The position numbers and the translations under genes are program-made. The notes beneath the pieces were generated by a model. It ran no database searches and was not told the DNA's origin. It worked only from the letters and a program-made list of their open reading frames with translations. A stretch of 64,000 nt of DNA, from the NCBI RefSeq assembly GCF_002368335.1, contig NZ_AP018288.1:3863044-3927043 (forward strand), written 5' to 3'. This stretch comes from Nostoc sp. NIES-4103. Its GTDB lineage: Bacteria > Cyanobacteriota > Cyanobacteriia > Cyanobacteriales > Nostocaceae. How positions within the stretch are numbered: position 1 is the first letter of the stretch; each line of letters begins with the position of its first letter. Shown here in pieces: positions 45,662 through 55,262 of this stretch.

Positions 45662-46588
45662 ATGACAAATAGTAGTGTGAGAATTGTTTCTTTGATTCCT
45701 GGTGGAACGGAGATTCTGGCTACGCTTGGGTTGGCTAGTGCCATTGTCGGTCGATCGCACGAATGTGACTACCCTCCAGAAATCCAAAATCGCCCGGTTT
45801 GTACCCAACCACGTTTGAACTCTAATGCTAAGAGTGGCGATATTCACGATGAAGTAAACAATTTGTTACAATCTGCTCTTAGTATCTATGAAATCAAAAC
45901 GGATGTTTTAGAAGAATTACAGCCTACCCACATTATCACTCAAGACCAGTGTGATGTCTGTGCTGTCAGTTTCCATGAAGTTGAAAAAGCAGTTGCTAGC
46001 CTCATCCATAGTTCACCAGAGATTATTTCTTTACAACCAAATGTTCTCCAGGATGTTTGGACTGATATTGAGCGAGTAGGCAACGTCTTCGATGTAGACT
46101 CAGTAAAGGTACTAGAAAACTTAGAAGCTCGTGTCAAAATTTGTCAGCAAAAAATCCAAGGGCTAAGTTTAACAGAACTTCCCGGAGTCGCTTGCATCGA
46201 GTGGACTGATCCTTTGATGACTGCTGCAAATTGGATTCCCGAATTAGTTAACTTGGCCGGCGGACAGTCACTGTTTAGCGCTATAGGTAAGCCTTCTCCT
46301 CAGTTGGAGTGGGAGACTTTGATAGTCAGCAATCCAGATGTAATTGTTTTTATGCCCTGTGGCTTTGATTTAAATCGCACTCGCACTGAAGCCCAGGTGT
46401 TAACTCAACGTCCAGAGTGGCAAAAACTCCACGCTACTAAGTCTGGCAGAGTCTACATTACTGATGGAAATTCTTACTTTAACCGCCCAGGGCCACGACT
46501 GGTGGATTCTTTGGAAATTTTGGCAGAAATTTTGCATCCTGAGATTTTTGAATACGGCTATAAAGGAACAGCCTGGGAAGTGTTGTAA
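45662..46588 (+). CDS. Cobalamin-binding-like periplasmic-binding-fold protein (BtuF-like, no signal peptide)
   Basis: Protein of 308 residues with the type III periplasmic binding protein fold used for vitamin B12, siderophores and similar: RIVSLIPGGTEILATLGL, DVLEELQPTHIITQDQCDVCA, and LVNLAGGQSLFSAIGKPS. The C-terminal part reads NPDVIVFMPCGFDLNR and YITDGNSYFNRPGPRLVDSLE. No signal peptide or lipobox is visible at the ATG, so it should stay cytoplasmic. In cyanobacteria such proteins are annotated as cobalamin-binding, and the ligand is unproven. GTGGAGGTGGAG upstream gives a strong ribosome-binding site. Confidence 0.82.
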   Translation: MTNSSVRIVSLIPGGTEILATLGLASAIVGRSHECDYPPEIQNRPVCTQPRLNSNAKSGDIHDEVNNLLQSALSIYEIKTDVLEELQPTHIITQDQCDVCAVSFHEVEKAVASLIHSSPEIISLQPNVLQDVWTDIERVGNVFDVDSVKVLENLEARVKICQQKIQGLSLTELPGVACIEWTDPLMTAANWIPELVNLAGGQSLFSAIGKPSPQLEWETLIVSNPDVIVFMPCGFDLNRTRTEAQVLTQRPEWQKLHATKSGRVYITDGNSYFNRPGPRLVDSLEILAEILHPEIFEYGYKGTAWEVL

Positions 46589-46720
46589 AAAGTTAGGAGT
46601 TAGGAGTTAAAAGTTAGTAATTAGAAATTAGGAGTAAGAAACTATGAATTTTCATTGTTCACTCCTCACTCCTAACTCCTAACTCCCAACTCCCAACTCC
46701 TAACTCCTAACTCTTAACTC
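46589..46720. repeat. GTTAGGA / CTCCTAA heptamer repeats in inverted orientation
   Basis: GTTAGGAGTTAGGAGTTA near 46593 and its complement CTCCTAACTCCTAACTCC near 46663-46720 face each other. They could fold into a hairpin between the two convergent genes. Confidence 0.75.
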
Positions 46721-47789
46721 CTACCTTTTGCCAAGCTTTCTGGACAGCTTTGTGTTCATTACTCCCGTCCCCATAGAGTTCGCCAGCAATTTTAATAGTG
46801 ACGTTGGCAGCTTTTTTAAAATCTGAATCGGGACGCAGGCGATCGCGCAAAGCTACATACCAGATTTTCCCTGCCTTTTCCCAAGCATAGCCACCAATCT
46901 CATATGCCGCTAGATAAAAAGCATGGTTAGGAATACCTGAATTGATGTGTACTCCAGCGTTATCTTCCTGACCAGTATATTTATCTTTCATATGCCACGG
47001 TTGGGGGTCTTTACCCATTACAGCATCATCGTAGGCTGTTCCCGGTTCTTTCATAGAGCGGATGCCAACACCCTTGACATTCTGCGTTAACAGACCCTCG
47101 CCAATGATCCAGTCTGCTTCTTGTGCTGTCTGATTTTTTACCTTTTGTTTTACCAAAGAACCGAAGACATCAGAAAACGACTCATTTAATGCCCCAGGTT
47201 CCCCATAATACTGTAGACCAGCTTCGTACTGAGTGACACCATGAGTTAACTCATGCCCAATCACATCAATTGATTTGGTGAAGCGCTGAAACAGTTCTCC
47301 GTCGCCATCTCCATAGACCATTTGGTCGCCATTCCAAAAGGCGTTTTCATATTTGACACCGTAATGTACAGTGGAGTCTAAACGCAGTCCCTTATCATCA
47401 ATAGAGTTGCGATCGAATAGTTCATAAAACAAGTCATAAGTAGCACCAGCAGCATCGTAGGCTTCATCAGCTGCTTCGTCACCGCAGGGAGGACTTCCTT
47501 CACCACGCACCAGTGTACCAGGCAGTTGCTGACCATTTTTGGCATCGTAAATTGTGCGGCGTTTTTCACCAGGAGAAGGTGCAAACGAGATACTACCTAC
47601 TATGTCTCTGCGCCCACGAAGTTGTGCAGAAACATTTAATGTATGAAAAGCCCAACTACGTTGCTGGGGGTTGCCATTCACGGCGACATTTTCAAGTATG
47701 TGAGGTGGTACGATACAACAAATCGGGCATCTGTTGATCTGTGGATGCTCACACTTAAACCCAGACGATTTTTTTCTATTTCGAGTCAT
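46707..47789 (-). CDS. M4 family metallopeptidase (protealysin/thermolysin-like)
   Basis: Zinc protease of 360 residues: VIGHELTHGVTQYEAGL with zinc-binding His179 and His183, the third ligand Glu in GALNESFSDVFG, then NAGVHINSGIPNHAFYLAAY and the catalytic-His-containing C-terminal lobe. It has the short protealysin-type propeptide rather than a long FTP domain, and no signal peptide. CPICCIVPPHILENVAVNG near the N-terminus is typical of such forms. The ATG at 47789 follows GGAG by 10 nt and is preferred over a TTG at 47825. Likely a stress or extracellular protease. Confidence 0.9.
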   Translation of the reverse strand: MTRNRKKSSGFKCEHPQINRCPICCIVPPHILENVAVNGNPQQRSWAFHTLNVSAQLRGRRDIVGSISFAPSPGEKRRTIYDAKNGQQLPGTLVRGEGSPPCGDEAADEAYDAAGATYDLFYELFDRNSIDDKGLRLDSTVHYGVKYENAFWNGDQMVYGDGDGELFQRFTKSIDVIGHELTHGVTQYEAGLQYYGEPGALNESFSDVFGSLVKQKVKNQTAQEADWIIGEGLLTQNVKGVGIRSMKEPGTAYDDAVMGKDPQPWHMKDKYTGQEDNAGVHINSGIPNHAFYLAAYEIGGYAWEKAGKIWYVALRDRLRPDSDFKKAANVTIKIAGELYGDGSNEHKAVQKAWQKVGVKS

Positions 47790-48168
47790 CCAACATATTC
47801 TCCTTTGCAAACTAAGTGATGGCAAATAGCGGTGTGAACTCTTGTATTGAAGGGAGTAAAAAATTAGTGCAAATGGTAGTCCCTGATTTCTTTTCTGAAG
47901 ATATTGTCTACTCTTGATTATTGGATCGGTCTGTTGAGAGTGACAGTATCCTCATGGGGTAATTAAATCTTGTAACATAGCAAAAAACATCAGATAAGCT
48001 TGGATATCGCAAGTTTTAGCCTGAATTTTTGCATGAAACAGCTAAATCTCCCTCACAAGCCCACTTGCTTTATATCATAAGTCCTGTCAAGGATGGTTGT
48101 ACTATTTGTTATATAAATTGATGCAATTAAATCAACAGTAGTGCTGACTACTGCTGCTTTTCTCAGCA
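47790..48168. other. Intergenic region, AT-rich
   Basis: 379 bp between two minus-strand genes. CAGCACTACTGAAGCC lies at its left end and CAACAGTAGTGCTGAC near 48133; these pair over about 9 bp and could end the transcript coming from the M4 side. No gene seen. Confidence 0.4.
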
Positions 48169-48888
48169 CTACTGAAGCCAACCACCAAACACGGCTAAAC
48201 CGTAATACTTCCAAGGTACTGCGACTGTCTTAAATCCAGCAGTGGAGAGCATTTCTAAATGAGTATTCAAAGTAGCAAGTTGGTCTTGACTGGAGTGTCC
48301 TTGTGGACTGCTAGTGCCGCGCTTAGCACGAATTTCTGTAAGGTTAATTCCCTGTTGATCTGCCCATTCATGTCTGGCTGCGTTGTAAATTTCTGCTAAG
48401 ACAGATGATTCTGGTAAAGTGGGGTCTGCATTCCAAAAACAACCATTTTGGCTAAGGCTGGCAGCAATACGTTGAAATAACTTCAACTTCATCTCATCTT
48501 GGAGATGATGAATTGCTAAAGATGATACACAGGCATCAAATTCGCCGTCAATCTCTACTTCCTGCGGATTATTTGCCCAGTCTCCAAAATCTGCTTGTAT
48601 ACCAGTCCACCGTTGTTGATATCCGGCTGCTGTAATTTTGTCTTCAGCGAATTGCAGCATTCGAGGTGAGTAATCTAGGGCAATCACTTGGGCATCTGGA
48701 TAGCGGTTAAGTATTTTGAGACTAAGTTCGCCTGTACCGCAACCTAATTCTAAGATGCGACGACTTGTGGATGGCAGAAAACGAGTAATTACCTCCAGCA
48801 TCTCGTCATATCGAGGTAATAGCTGGCGAATGCCTGTATCAAAGTCAGCAGTGTTGGGGAATACTTCTCCAGGAAATAGCTGTTGCAT
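48169..48888 (-). CDS. Class I SAM-dependent methyltransferase
   Basis: Soluble methyltransferase of 239 residues. SAM-binding motif I is ILELGCGTGELSLK (about 45-58), followed by the acidic VIALDYSPRML, motif III region FDACVSSLAIHHL, and NGCFWNADPTLPE. The Met1 region QQLFPGEVFPNTADFDTGIRQLLP is typical of small cyanobacterial methyltransferases. The accepting molecule cannot be inferred from the neighbours. ATG start. Confidence 0.85.
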   Translation of the reverse strand: MQQLFPGEVFPNTADFDTGIRQLLPRYDEMLEVITRFLPSTSRRILELGCGTGELSLKILNRYPDAQVIALDYSPRMLQFAEDKITAAGYQQRWTGIQADFGDWANNPQEVEIDGEFDACVSSLAIHHLQDEMKLKLFQRIAASLSQNGCFWNADPTLPESSVLAEIYNAARHEWADQQGINLTEIRAKRGTSSPQGHSSQDQLATLNTHLEMLSTAGFKTVAVPWKYYGLAVFGGWLQ

Positions 48889-49022
48889 ATTGCTGGTATT
48901 CGGTCTTACATCAATCTTAGGGTAATATTAATTGCTCAAGATTGCTGCTCTTAATTTTATTGATTGAGAAAAACGTAAAATACTCGTTTGCTCAAATTCA
49001 TTTGAAACTATAGTGCATTTTG

Positions 49023-49508
49023 TTAAACCCTAAAATGGAAATCCCTGATGTTGTGATGATCAGCCATCCGAGCTTGTCTGAGAGTAAACTCTCCTACAGA
49101 AGCATTGCCTTGGGGACAAATTACTCCGGTTGCTTGTTGCCAAAGTTTTTGAGGTGCTAGGGATATTTCATATTTGTCAGCCTCTTGTCCAGGTATCGGA
49201 CTAGGGTATTTTTTGACTCGATACCACTTTGTTTGTTGGCACTGGTCACACCAAAATGCTTCTAACCATTCATTGTCTAGAGCAACTGCTGTCTTCGTTG
49301 CTATCAAAATTAGGGCACTCTGCCGCTTTATGCCTCTTTGTTGAAGTTGCTCTGGCGTATCAGCATACAGTTTATGTTTGGGACTGACACTATCCAAATA
49401 GCATCCGTGAACTGAGCAGTAGATAGCTCGTCGTTTTGAACGTCTACGATGTTTACGAGATTTGTTATGCAATTTGACCTCACTGAAAATAAGGTAATCG
49501 GTAAACAC
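49023..49508 (-). CDS. Hypothetical zinc-ribbon-like protein
   Basis: Protein of 161 residues. A basic N-terminus (KSRKHRRRSKRRAIYC) is followed by CSVHGC and, further on, FWCDQCQQTKWYRVKK, giving C-x(4)-C and C-x2-C pairs that could bind one zinc. The rest is unassigned. The frame opens with GTG at 49508, and no ATG lies nearby, so the start is uncertain. I do not recognise the family; the zinc is inferred from the Cys spacing. Confidence 0.55.
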   Translation of the reverse strand: MFTDYLIFSEVKLHNKSRKHRRRSKRRAIYCSVHGCYLDSVSPKHKLYADTPEQLQQRGIKRQSALILIATKTAVALDNEWLEAFWCDQCQQTKWYRVKKYPSPIPGQEADKYEISLAPQKLWQQATGVICPQGNASVGEFTLRQARMADHHNIRDFHFRV

Positions 49509-49744
49509 TTTTTGAATATTATAAAAATATGCTAGTTAAGTCTGGATTATTCCCAAGGATGAAAGTTAACTTCAATTCCTCCATTCGCCACAATCACGAT
49601 ACAAACTTGGCAACAATGGTTTGAGTAGAGAATTTTGAACTCTTGAGTATCTTATCAGTATATATGAGCTGAACCACAGAACAGCCAATGCATAAGATGA
49701 GTATTCCTTTGGCTGTTTGGGGTTAGCAAGAGGGGCTAGAGCTG

Positions 49745-50293
49745 TTATCGAGTGCCTACTTTAGCTTTTGGTCGCTCCAGGAAATAATCATCTTGATAGT
49801 CAAAAGGTAAAACTTCAAATAAGGCCCAAATTGTCACCGAAGATTGAGGTTTATAACACCAAGCCTCTGGAAGAATAGCTTGGGCAGCTTTAGCATCCTC
49901 CCAGTTTAATAGTCCAAATTGATTGACTCTTTGAACAAAAGGAGCTAACACTCCTGTCCAACGTTGATAGTGAAATAGAGATGATCTCCACGCCTGATTT
50001 AATAAATCATAACCAAGTAGCTTCAATCTCAAATGCTTTGGTAGAGTTTGTTTTTTGCGAGCATCTAAAAATAGTAGATAGTATTGTTTACCAACAGGAA
50101 TTGGTAACCAATCAAGCATTTCCCAAACTTCATCTAACAAAGTTAATCGAAAGTTTTGAGAGTAATCAACGTGTGGATTACACCAAGAGTCAATACTCCT
50201 CACTTCACATGTTTGAAGTAGACCCAGATACTCAAGATGGCCTGCCCATTCATCATCGTCAGTAGAACGAATTGCTCTAGTACTTAACCACAT
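49745..50293 (-). CDS. Hypothetical protein
   Basis: Protein of 182 residues with a high aromatic content (several W, Y and F) and no signal peptide, membrane segment or recognisable motif. Sequence such as YYLLFLDARKKQTLPKHLRL and FHYQRWTGVLAPFVQ suggests a folded soluble protein. ATG start, no strong ribosome-binding site. No neighbour points to a function. Confidence 0.5.
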   Translation of the reverse strand: MWLSTRAIRSTDDDEWAGHLEYLGLLQTCEVRSIDSWCNPHVDYSQNFRLTLLDEVWEMLDWLPIPVGKQYYLLFLDARKKQTLPKHLRLKLLGYDLLNQAWRSSLFHYQRWTGVLAPFVQRVNQFGLLNWEDAKAAQAILPEAWCYKPQSSVTIWALFEVLPFDYQDDYFLERPKAKVGTR

Positions 50294-50939
50294 TCATTTC
50301 ATGCTTATATTTAACTGAACTGTGAGCCGATTAAAGATGTCTACAGTGCTGATTAACTTCGCTTTCAGAGTGATGTCAGTAATTGAGATGGGTTAGTCAA
50401 TAGGTAGAATTAGATTATTATACTGAGTTGACAAACAAGATTTACTGTCAGATATTTAGATGTTCTTGAAATATTTGTTAATTGCTTATTGACAACATAT
50501 TACACTAATTCAGCTCAGAATTTATATAAAACTTAGAATTAGCATCATGATTTCATATAAAAAAGTCCATATTCATTAAAAATTTAAATAATACACTTCT
50601 TGAGATATATGAGTAAAATAAAATTTTATATATAAGAAATTTAAAACTCATTGTTGCTGTCAAATTATTAGTATCATGACTTACGCCAAAAATAACTGGA
50701 ATCCTTAGTTTTACGTAAAGCTAATTGATGAATTACGTCTACAGGCTGTAGTTGAGCCGAAGTTCTAAGCAGGAATTTTTCAAAAAGTCTAATGTAAAAA
50801 ATAGTTAGTGTCTATAATTGTTCGCTATTAATAATGACGCGAATAATTATAGACACCAACTCAACATTCCGCAGGATAATTTGAGAATTTTGCTATTTTC
50901 TCCAACTCCAGTTAAATATGCTTTGGGACGTTTCAGTAG
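50294..50939. other. AT-rich intergenic region
   Basis: 646 bp with no gene. It contains the inverted repeat at 50808-50856. The rest is AT-rich and low in recognisable features. Confidence 0.5.
50808..50856. repeat. 18-bp near-perfect inverted repeat downstream of the PEP-CTERM gene
   Basis: GTGTCTATAATTGTTCGC (50808-50825) pairs with GCGAATAATTATAGACAC (50839-50856), 17 of 18 positions, around a 13-nt spacer. It lies about 85 bp after the PEP-CTERM stop codon, so it may act as a transcript end, though no T-tract follows. A MITE end or operator is possible. Confidence 0.6.
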
Positions 50940-52025
50940 TTATTGAAAACTGACGTTTTTGCGAACCTTGCGTCTTCCCACAACTAGACCACCAACAGCC
51001 ATCAAACCAAGTAATGCAGATGGTTCTGGTACGGATGCAGTTTTGTAATTTTTAGTCCAAGTGTAGATACCAGTGTGATCAGTCACCGTTTTGTTGCGAT
51101 CGCCTGCGATCGCACCTGAATCGATGGCTGCAAAGCTATAGGCGTAACTAACTTCGTTATTGAAAGTGACTTTGGCTATTTCACTGATCTGCAAAGGTTT
51201 ATTTTGCAAAAATGCTGTTTTTGCTAAAGTATACACAACCAGATCCAATATTGCATTTCCTGTAGAGTTACGGGCAAAGTCAGGCGATAATCCTAAATAA
51301 TTTGGGTTGGGAATAGTTTTTTTGTTTACAACGATGGTTTTACGGGTATCAACATACCCGCTGGTGACATCGATGTGTCCAACTAAATCAATTTTTAAAT
51401 CACCAGTTTGTTGATTGTATGCCACATCCCCAATATTAGGATCACCAGACGCGTTGAAACCGTTGGTGCTGACATAGCTGACTAAGGTATTAAAGTTAGA
51501 ATTAAAAGAGTTGAGTAAGTTGGAACCACCAATGGTTGGGATGGTTGACAAGAACCCGCCGTAAGCATCACGAAAACCTGTTAGCCATGCTGTTGCTAAT
51601 GTACCATCAGCCCAATCAGCCTTGGTGACACTTTCAACCTTGATGGTTTTCTTGCCTAGATTAGCAGTAAAGCCTACATGGTCTGTAACTTTTTCTCCTG
51701 ATGTGAACAGTTCAACGTTGGTAGTACTATCGTTATCTGTTAATGCTGCGGTAGCTTTATCGATGTTGCCGTAGTTGTCGTAATCGTTTAAAACTCGGCG
51801 GTTGATACCACCAGGGCCTGTATTATCGTATACAGGAGCGCCGGGAGCATAATTCCAACTGTTGATATTGGGTTTGTTCGCAGATGTGTTGGCAATATCG
51901 TTAGTGATGAATTGAATATTAGTAGGTCTGGTAAGGCTGGTAGCGAAAGCTGGAGTTGTAGCGATCGCACTCATGCTTGCTGCTACCGAAGTACCAATCA
52001 AAATTTTCTTGATATATGCTGTCAT
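50940..52025 (-). CDS. PEP-CTERM sorting domain-containing exported protein
   Basis: Protein of 361 residues. It has an N-terminal signal peptide (IGTSVAASMSAIATTPAFA, cleavage after AFA) and a C-terminal sorting signal ASVPEPSALLGLMAVGGLVV followed by a basic tail (GRRKVRKNV). The pattern PEP, then a hydrophobic helix, then Arg-rich is the PEP-CTERM motif, recognised by an exosortase. The middle part (about 30-325) is a repetitive, asparagine-rich extracellular region. Likely a surface or extracellular-matrix protein. Confidence 0.85.
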   Translation of the reverse strand: MTAYIKKILIGTSVAASMSAIATTPAFATSLTRPTNIQFITNDIANTSANKPNINSWNYAPGAPVYDNTGPGGINRRVLNDYDNYGNIDKATAALTDNDSTTNVELFTSGEKVTDHVGFTANLGKKTIKVESVTKADWADGTLATAWLTGFRDAYGGFLSTIPTIGGSNLLNSFNSNFNTLVSYVSTNGFNASGDPNIGDVAYNQQTGDLKIDLVGHIDVTSGYVDTRKTIVVNKKTIPNPNYLGLSPDFARNSTGNAILDLVVYTLAKTAFLQNKPLQISEIAKVTFNNEVSYAYSFAAIDSGAIAGDRNKTVTDHTGIYTWTKNYKTASVPEPSALLGLMAVGGLVVGRRKVRKNVSFQ

Positions 52026-52543
52026 CTTTATCCCTGGTAAATAGACTCAAACATCTCATTAGCTACTTTAGTGTTCTGTCTACTTTACTTGGGTAAAGTT
52101 AGGGTGAATTTATCGCAATTTTTAGTTCAATAAAAAACTATTTCAATACTTACAGTATTTAGTGCTTATACGCAGTTTAACTAGATAATACTCATTGATT
52201 CAATTGGCATTAAATTTCATTTTGAAAAGTCTTACGAGAAAATACCTAGGTTGATATGGCTACCGTATTTTATTTTTGAAAGTTAAAAACTACAGAACGG
52301 CAACTTCTCCCACCATTCAGTTTTCTTCTTATTCACAAAATATTTAGAATTGCTATATATAAAACTCATATATAATTTGTGAAAATTTTAAATTACAAAT
52401 TTTCAACTTTTTCAATAAGTTGGTAATTTTTTTGAAAAATGATTTAGGATTACTAGAATTTGAAAAGTTAAAATTAAAGCATAGGCACGCGATAGCGTAC
52501 TTTTTACGCCGCAAGTATATATATTGTAGTATTGAATTACAAT
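52026..52543. other. AT-rich intergenic region upstream of the PEP-CTERM gene
   Basis: 518 bp between two minus-strand genes. It should carry the promoter of the PEP-CTERM gene. A 64-residue frame inside it is low complexity and looks spurious. No repeat of note. Confidence 0.45.
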
Positions 52544-53674
52544 TCAATTTGCATGAGAATGTTGCTGAGCTTGTGCTAAGTGCAAAAATTCTTGCGTAGT
52601 TAGACTACGTTTTTTCTCTACAGATTCTTGTCGGACTGCTTCTAAAACAAACTGGATTTCTTCGTTGTTGAGAATGATATTATGCTGCTGAAGCAAGCTT
52701 GATAATAGATGCTTACCGGAATGCTTACCTACAACTAAACGCCGCTCCCAGCCTACCTCTTCTGGGGCAAAAGGCTCGTAGGTGTTGGGGTTTTGCAGTA
52801 CACCATGAGCATGGATGCCTGATTCATGGGCAAAAGTATTTTCACCAACAATTGCCTTCCAAGGGGTCACATTGTAACCTGATGCCGATGCAACGAGTCG
52901 GGATATTTCCAATAACCGAGAAGTTTCAATACCTAAATCAGTACCATAGATGCGTTTAAGAGCCATAACAACTTCTTCTAAAGCGGCATTTCCGGCTCTT
53001 TCTCCTAAACCGTTGACGGTTGTATTTACTGATAACGCTCCAGCTTTGATCCCCGCTAAGGCATTGGCAGTTGCTAGCCCAAAATCATTATGGGTGTGCA
53101 TTTCCACTGGTATGGACAAGGACATCACCAATTTACTGACCAGAGAGTAAGTGGTGAAAGGTTCAAGGATACCTACCGTGTCACAAAATCGAAACCGCGA
53201 TGCACCCCATTCTTGCACAGAACAAGCGACATCCAAAAGAAAGTTTTCCTCAGCTCTGGAAGAATCTTCTCCGCCTACAGATACAAAAAGTCCTTGGTCG
53301 AGTGCGAAACTGATAGAATCTTTCAGTTTTTGCAGAACTAGTTGCCATTGTCCCTGAAATTTAGCGGCAATTTGGATTGCAGAGACAGGAATGGATATAT
53401 GCACTCGTTGGAGTCCACAAGCTATGGAAGCCTGAATATCTGAGATGACAGCACGGTTCCAACCTAGTAGTTCAGCTTGCAAACCCAAGTCACAAATTGC
53501 TGCTATGGCTCGTTGTTCTGCCTTACCCATTGCTGGAATACCAACTTCTAACTCATGAACACCAATGGCATTGAGAAATTTAGCGATCGCAATTTTCTCC
53601 TCCAAGTTAAAGGCAACACCAGCAGCTTGCTCGCCATCACGCAGTGTAGTGTCATTAATGACCACTTGATTCAT
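52544..53674 (-). CDS. nifV: Homocitrate synthase
   Basis: Condenses acetyl-CoA and 2-oxoglutarate to homocitrate, the organic acid of the nitrogenase FeMo-cofactor. The 376-residue protein shows the LeuA-family start VINDTTLRDGEQAAGVAF, the NifV-type HELEVGIPAMG, the metal-binding HTHNDFGLATANAL and GLGERAGNAALEEVV, and VGENTFAHESGIHAHGVL. The frame runs 41 codons upstream through a TTCGTAA heptamer array, but the ATG at 53674 follows AGGAG and begins MNQVVINDTT, so that is the start. It stands apart from other nif genes in this window. Confidence 0.93.
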   Translation of the reverse strand: MNQVVINDTTLRDGEQAAGVAFNLEEKIAIAKFLNAIGVHELEVGIPAMGKAEQRAIAAICDLGLQAELLGWNRAVISDIQASIACGLQRVHISIPVSAIQIAAKFQGQWQLVLQKLKDSISFALDQGLFVSVGGEDSSRAEENFLLDVACSVQEWGASRFRFCDTVGILEPFTTYSLVSKLVMSLSIPVEMHTHNDFGLATANALAGIKAGALSVNTTVNGLGERAGNAALEEVVMALKRIYGTDLGIETSRLLEISRLVASASGYNVTPWKAIVGENTFAHESGIHAHGVLQNPNTYEPFAPEEVGWERRLVVGKHSGKHLLSSLLQQHNIILNNEEIQFVLEAVRQESVEKKRSLTTQEFLHLAQAQQHSHAN

Positions 53675-53719
53675 TTGCCTAATGTCTCCTATAATAGTGG
53701 GGTATATTGCTGGAGCTAA

Positions 53720-53790
53720 TTTGTAATTCGTAATTCGTAATTCGTAATTCGTAATTCGTAATTCGTAATTCGTAATTCGTAATTCGTAAT
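53720..53790. repeat. Heptamer array TTCGTAA upstream of nifV
   Basis: About ten TTCGTAA units lie 46 bp before the nifV ATG. They create an artefactual extended frame. Positions 53791-54130 hold no gene. Confidence 0.85.
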
Positions 53791-54130
53791 TAAGCAAGTT
53801 AGATTGAATTAGGGTTTCCCAATTTGAATCTAAATGCTGAATTTAGTTGCTTTGTAAGTGCTTTTTTGTTACTCAGCACTTTCTATGACGGTACTTTACT
53901 AGTTAATTTATTTTTCTTGATGGCAAATAATAGGAGAGTCGCGCCTAGCAGCTAGGCGCAAGGTTTAGGTATGGCTGGTTAAAGCTTCCTGATCGCACTC
54001 GTTCAGTTTTACGAAATATCTCCTGTGCATAGTCTCCCGAAAGATTTTCATTGGGTGCTGATATCCCCAGCCTGATTTCAGGAGCCAGTATACAGTCTAA
54101 CAGAGTATTGGGCAGGACAGTCATTAGTCA

Positions 54131-54814
54131 TCAGTCAACAACTACTGGATGTTGTCCGTAGTACGGCAAAGCCTCTGACCAGTTAGGACGCTTACCTTGT
54201 TGCCATTCCAAAGCAGCCAGTTCTAAAATGCTTGTCACTGTTGCTGCTAAACCTGATTTAGCCTCAATTAACTCATAATCAGTATGCCAGTTGGCTAAAG
54301 TTTCCTGCCATGCTTCTGGTGTCAACACGGTATCCGGTAATAAGACTGTGATTTGAGAAGTATCTGGCTGAGGCTGGTAAATAGCAGCAAAAATTTTACC
54401 TCTTTGTGCTGGCATTTCCACAGCAATAGGTTTTGCTTTTTTACTTTTTTTTTCCTCCGACCAAGCTACTGCTGCCAAAGTGGAAATAGCAAATACAGGA
54501 ATATCTAATTGTTGTCCTAAAGTACGGGCAATGACAACACCAATACGAGTTCCAGTAAAACCACCAGGCCCTTTTGCTACTGCAATAAAAGCTAGATCTG
54601 CCCAAGTTTGTGGTTGAATGAATTCAGTTAAATATTGATGTATGTAACTCGATAAATCACGCCCTAAATTCCAAACTTCACAACGAGTTTCACCAGCCAA
54701 ATTACTAATTGCTAAACCTAATTCTGGAGTGGTGGTATGAAGTGACAAAGCGTATTTTTGATTCCAGGATGAAGTGTGAGGTCTGAAGTCTGAAGTACTA
54801 GCTGAATATTCCAC
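54131..54814 (-). CDS. tsaB: tRNA threonylcarbamoyladenosine biosynthesis protein
   Basis: Subunit of 227 residues that, with TsaD and TsaE, makes the t6A37 modification of ANN-decoding tRNAs. TsaB-type motifs are LSLHTTTPELGLAI (about 24-37) and AFIAVAKGPGGFTGTRIGV (about 75-93). FAISTLAAVAWS and MPAQRGKIFAAIY follow. The frame starts with GTG at 54814 and no ATG is near, so the N-terminal 15 residues are uncertain. It overlaps no other gene and is followed by ycf34 further upstream on the same strand. Confidence 0.9.
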   Translation of the reverse strand: MEYSASTSDFRPHTSSWNQKYALSLHTTTPELGLAISNLAGETRCEVWNLGRDLSSYIHQYLTEFIQPQTWADLAFIAVAKGPGGFTGTRIGVVIARTLGQQLDIPVFAISTLAAVAWSEEKKSKKAKPIAVEMPAQRGKIFAAIYQPQPDTSQITVLLPDTVLTPEAWQETLANWHTDYELIEAKSGLAATVTSILELAALEWQQGKRPNWSEALPYYGQHPVVVD

Positions 54815-54928
54815 GCGATATACCTGAAGCTATGAAAGTTTCATTTGAATTTTAAAGTATGAGGTATATAGTGTAAAACTTCAGCTTTATCCGTCAGCCA
54901 TCAGCCATTGTCCGTCATCCTTTATGAG

Positions 54929-55177
54929 TTAAGTCGGTACCAATTCACCCGGACGTAACTTCGACCACTTACCCATTTCCCGTTTAAAACTCAGACAACC
55001 GACAACATCCCACTCCATTTCAATGACATCCTCTTTGGTACGGATGTTGACATTAATTGACGGTTCATTCGGGTCAAAATTTGGGGTTTCAGTCAAGTGG
55101 GGCTGTTGGTGCTGCGTTTCTACGGCATGATAGGTTACACAGCGGTCTACGTAGTGGCAGTTCACGCAAATACACAT
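54929..55177 (-). CDS. ycf34: Ycf34 family Fe-S protein
   Basis: Protein of 82 residues with the strongly conserved N-terminal cysteine motif MCICVNCHYVDRCVTYHAVE (Cys 2, 4, 7, 13) and a C-terminal EWDVVGCLSFKREMGKW. Ycf34 is an iron-sulfur protein linked to photosynthetic electron flow in cyanobacteria and red-algal plastids. ATG start. Adjacent to tsaB and divergent from the CCA gene. Confidence 0.9.
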   Translation of the reverse strand: MCICVNCHYVDRCVTYHAVETQHQQPHLTETPNFDPNEPSINVNIRTKEDVIEMEWDVVGCLSFKREMGKWSKLRPGELVPT

Positions 55178-55262
55178 AATAGAACCAACTCCAAGAACCT
55201 TTATTGTTAATCTAGCTTAAGCCCAAGGTTTATTCATTACTATTAAGTTGATTTTTATTACA

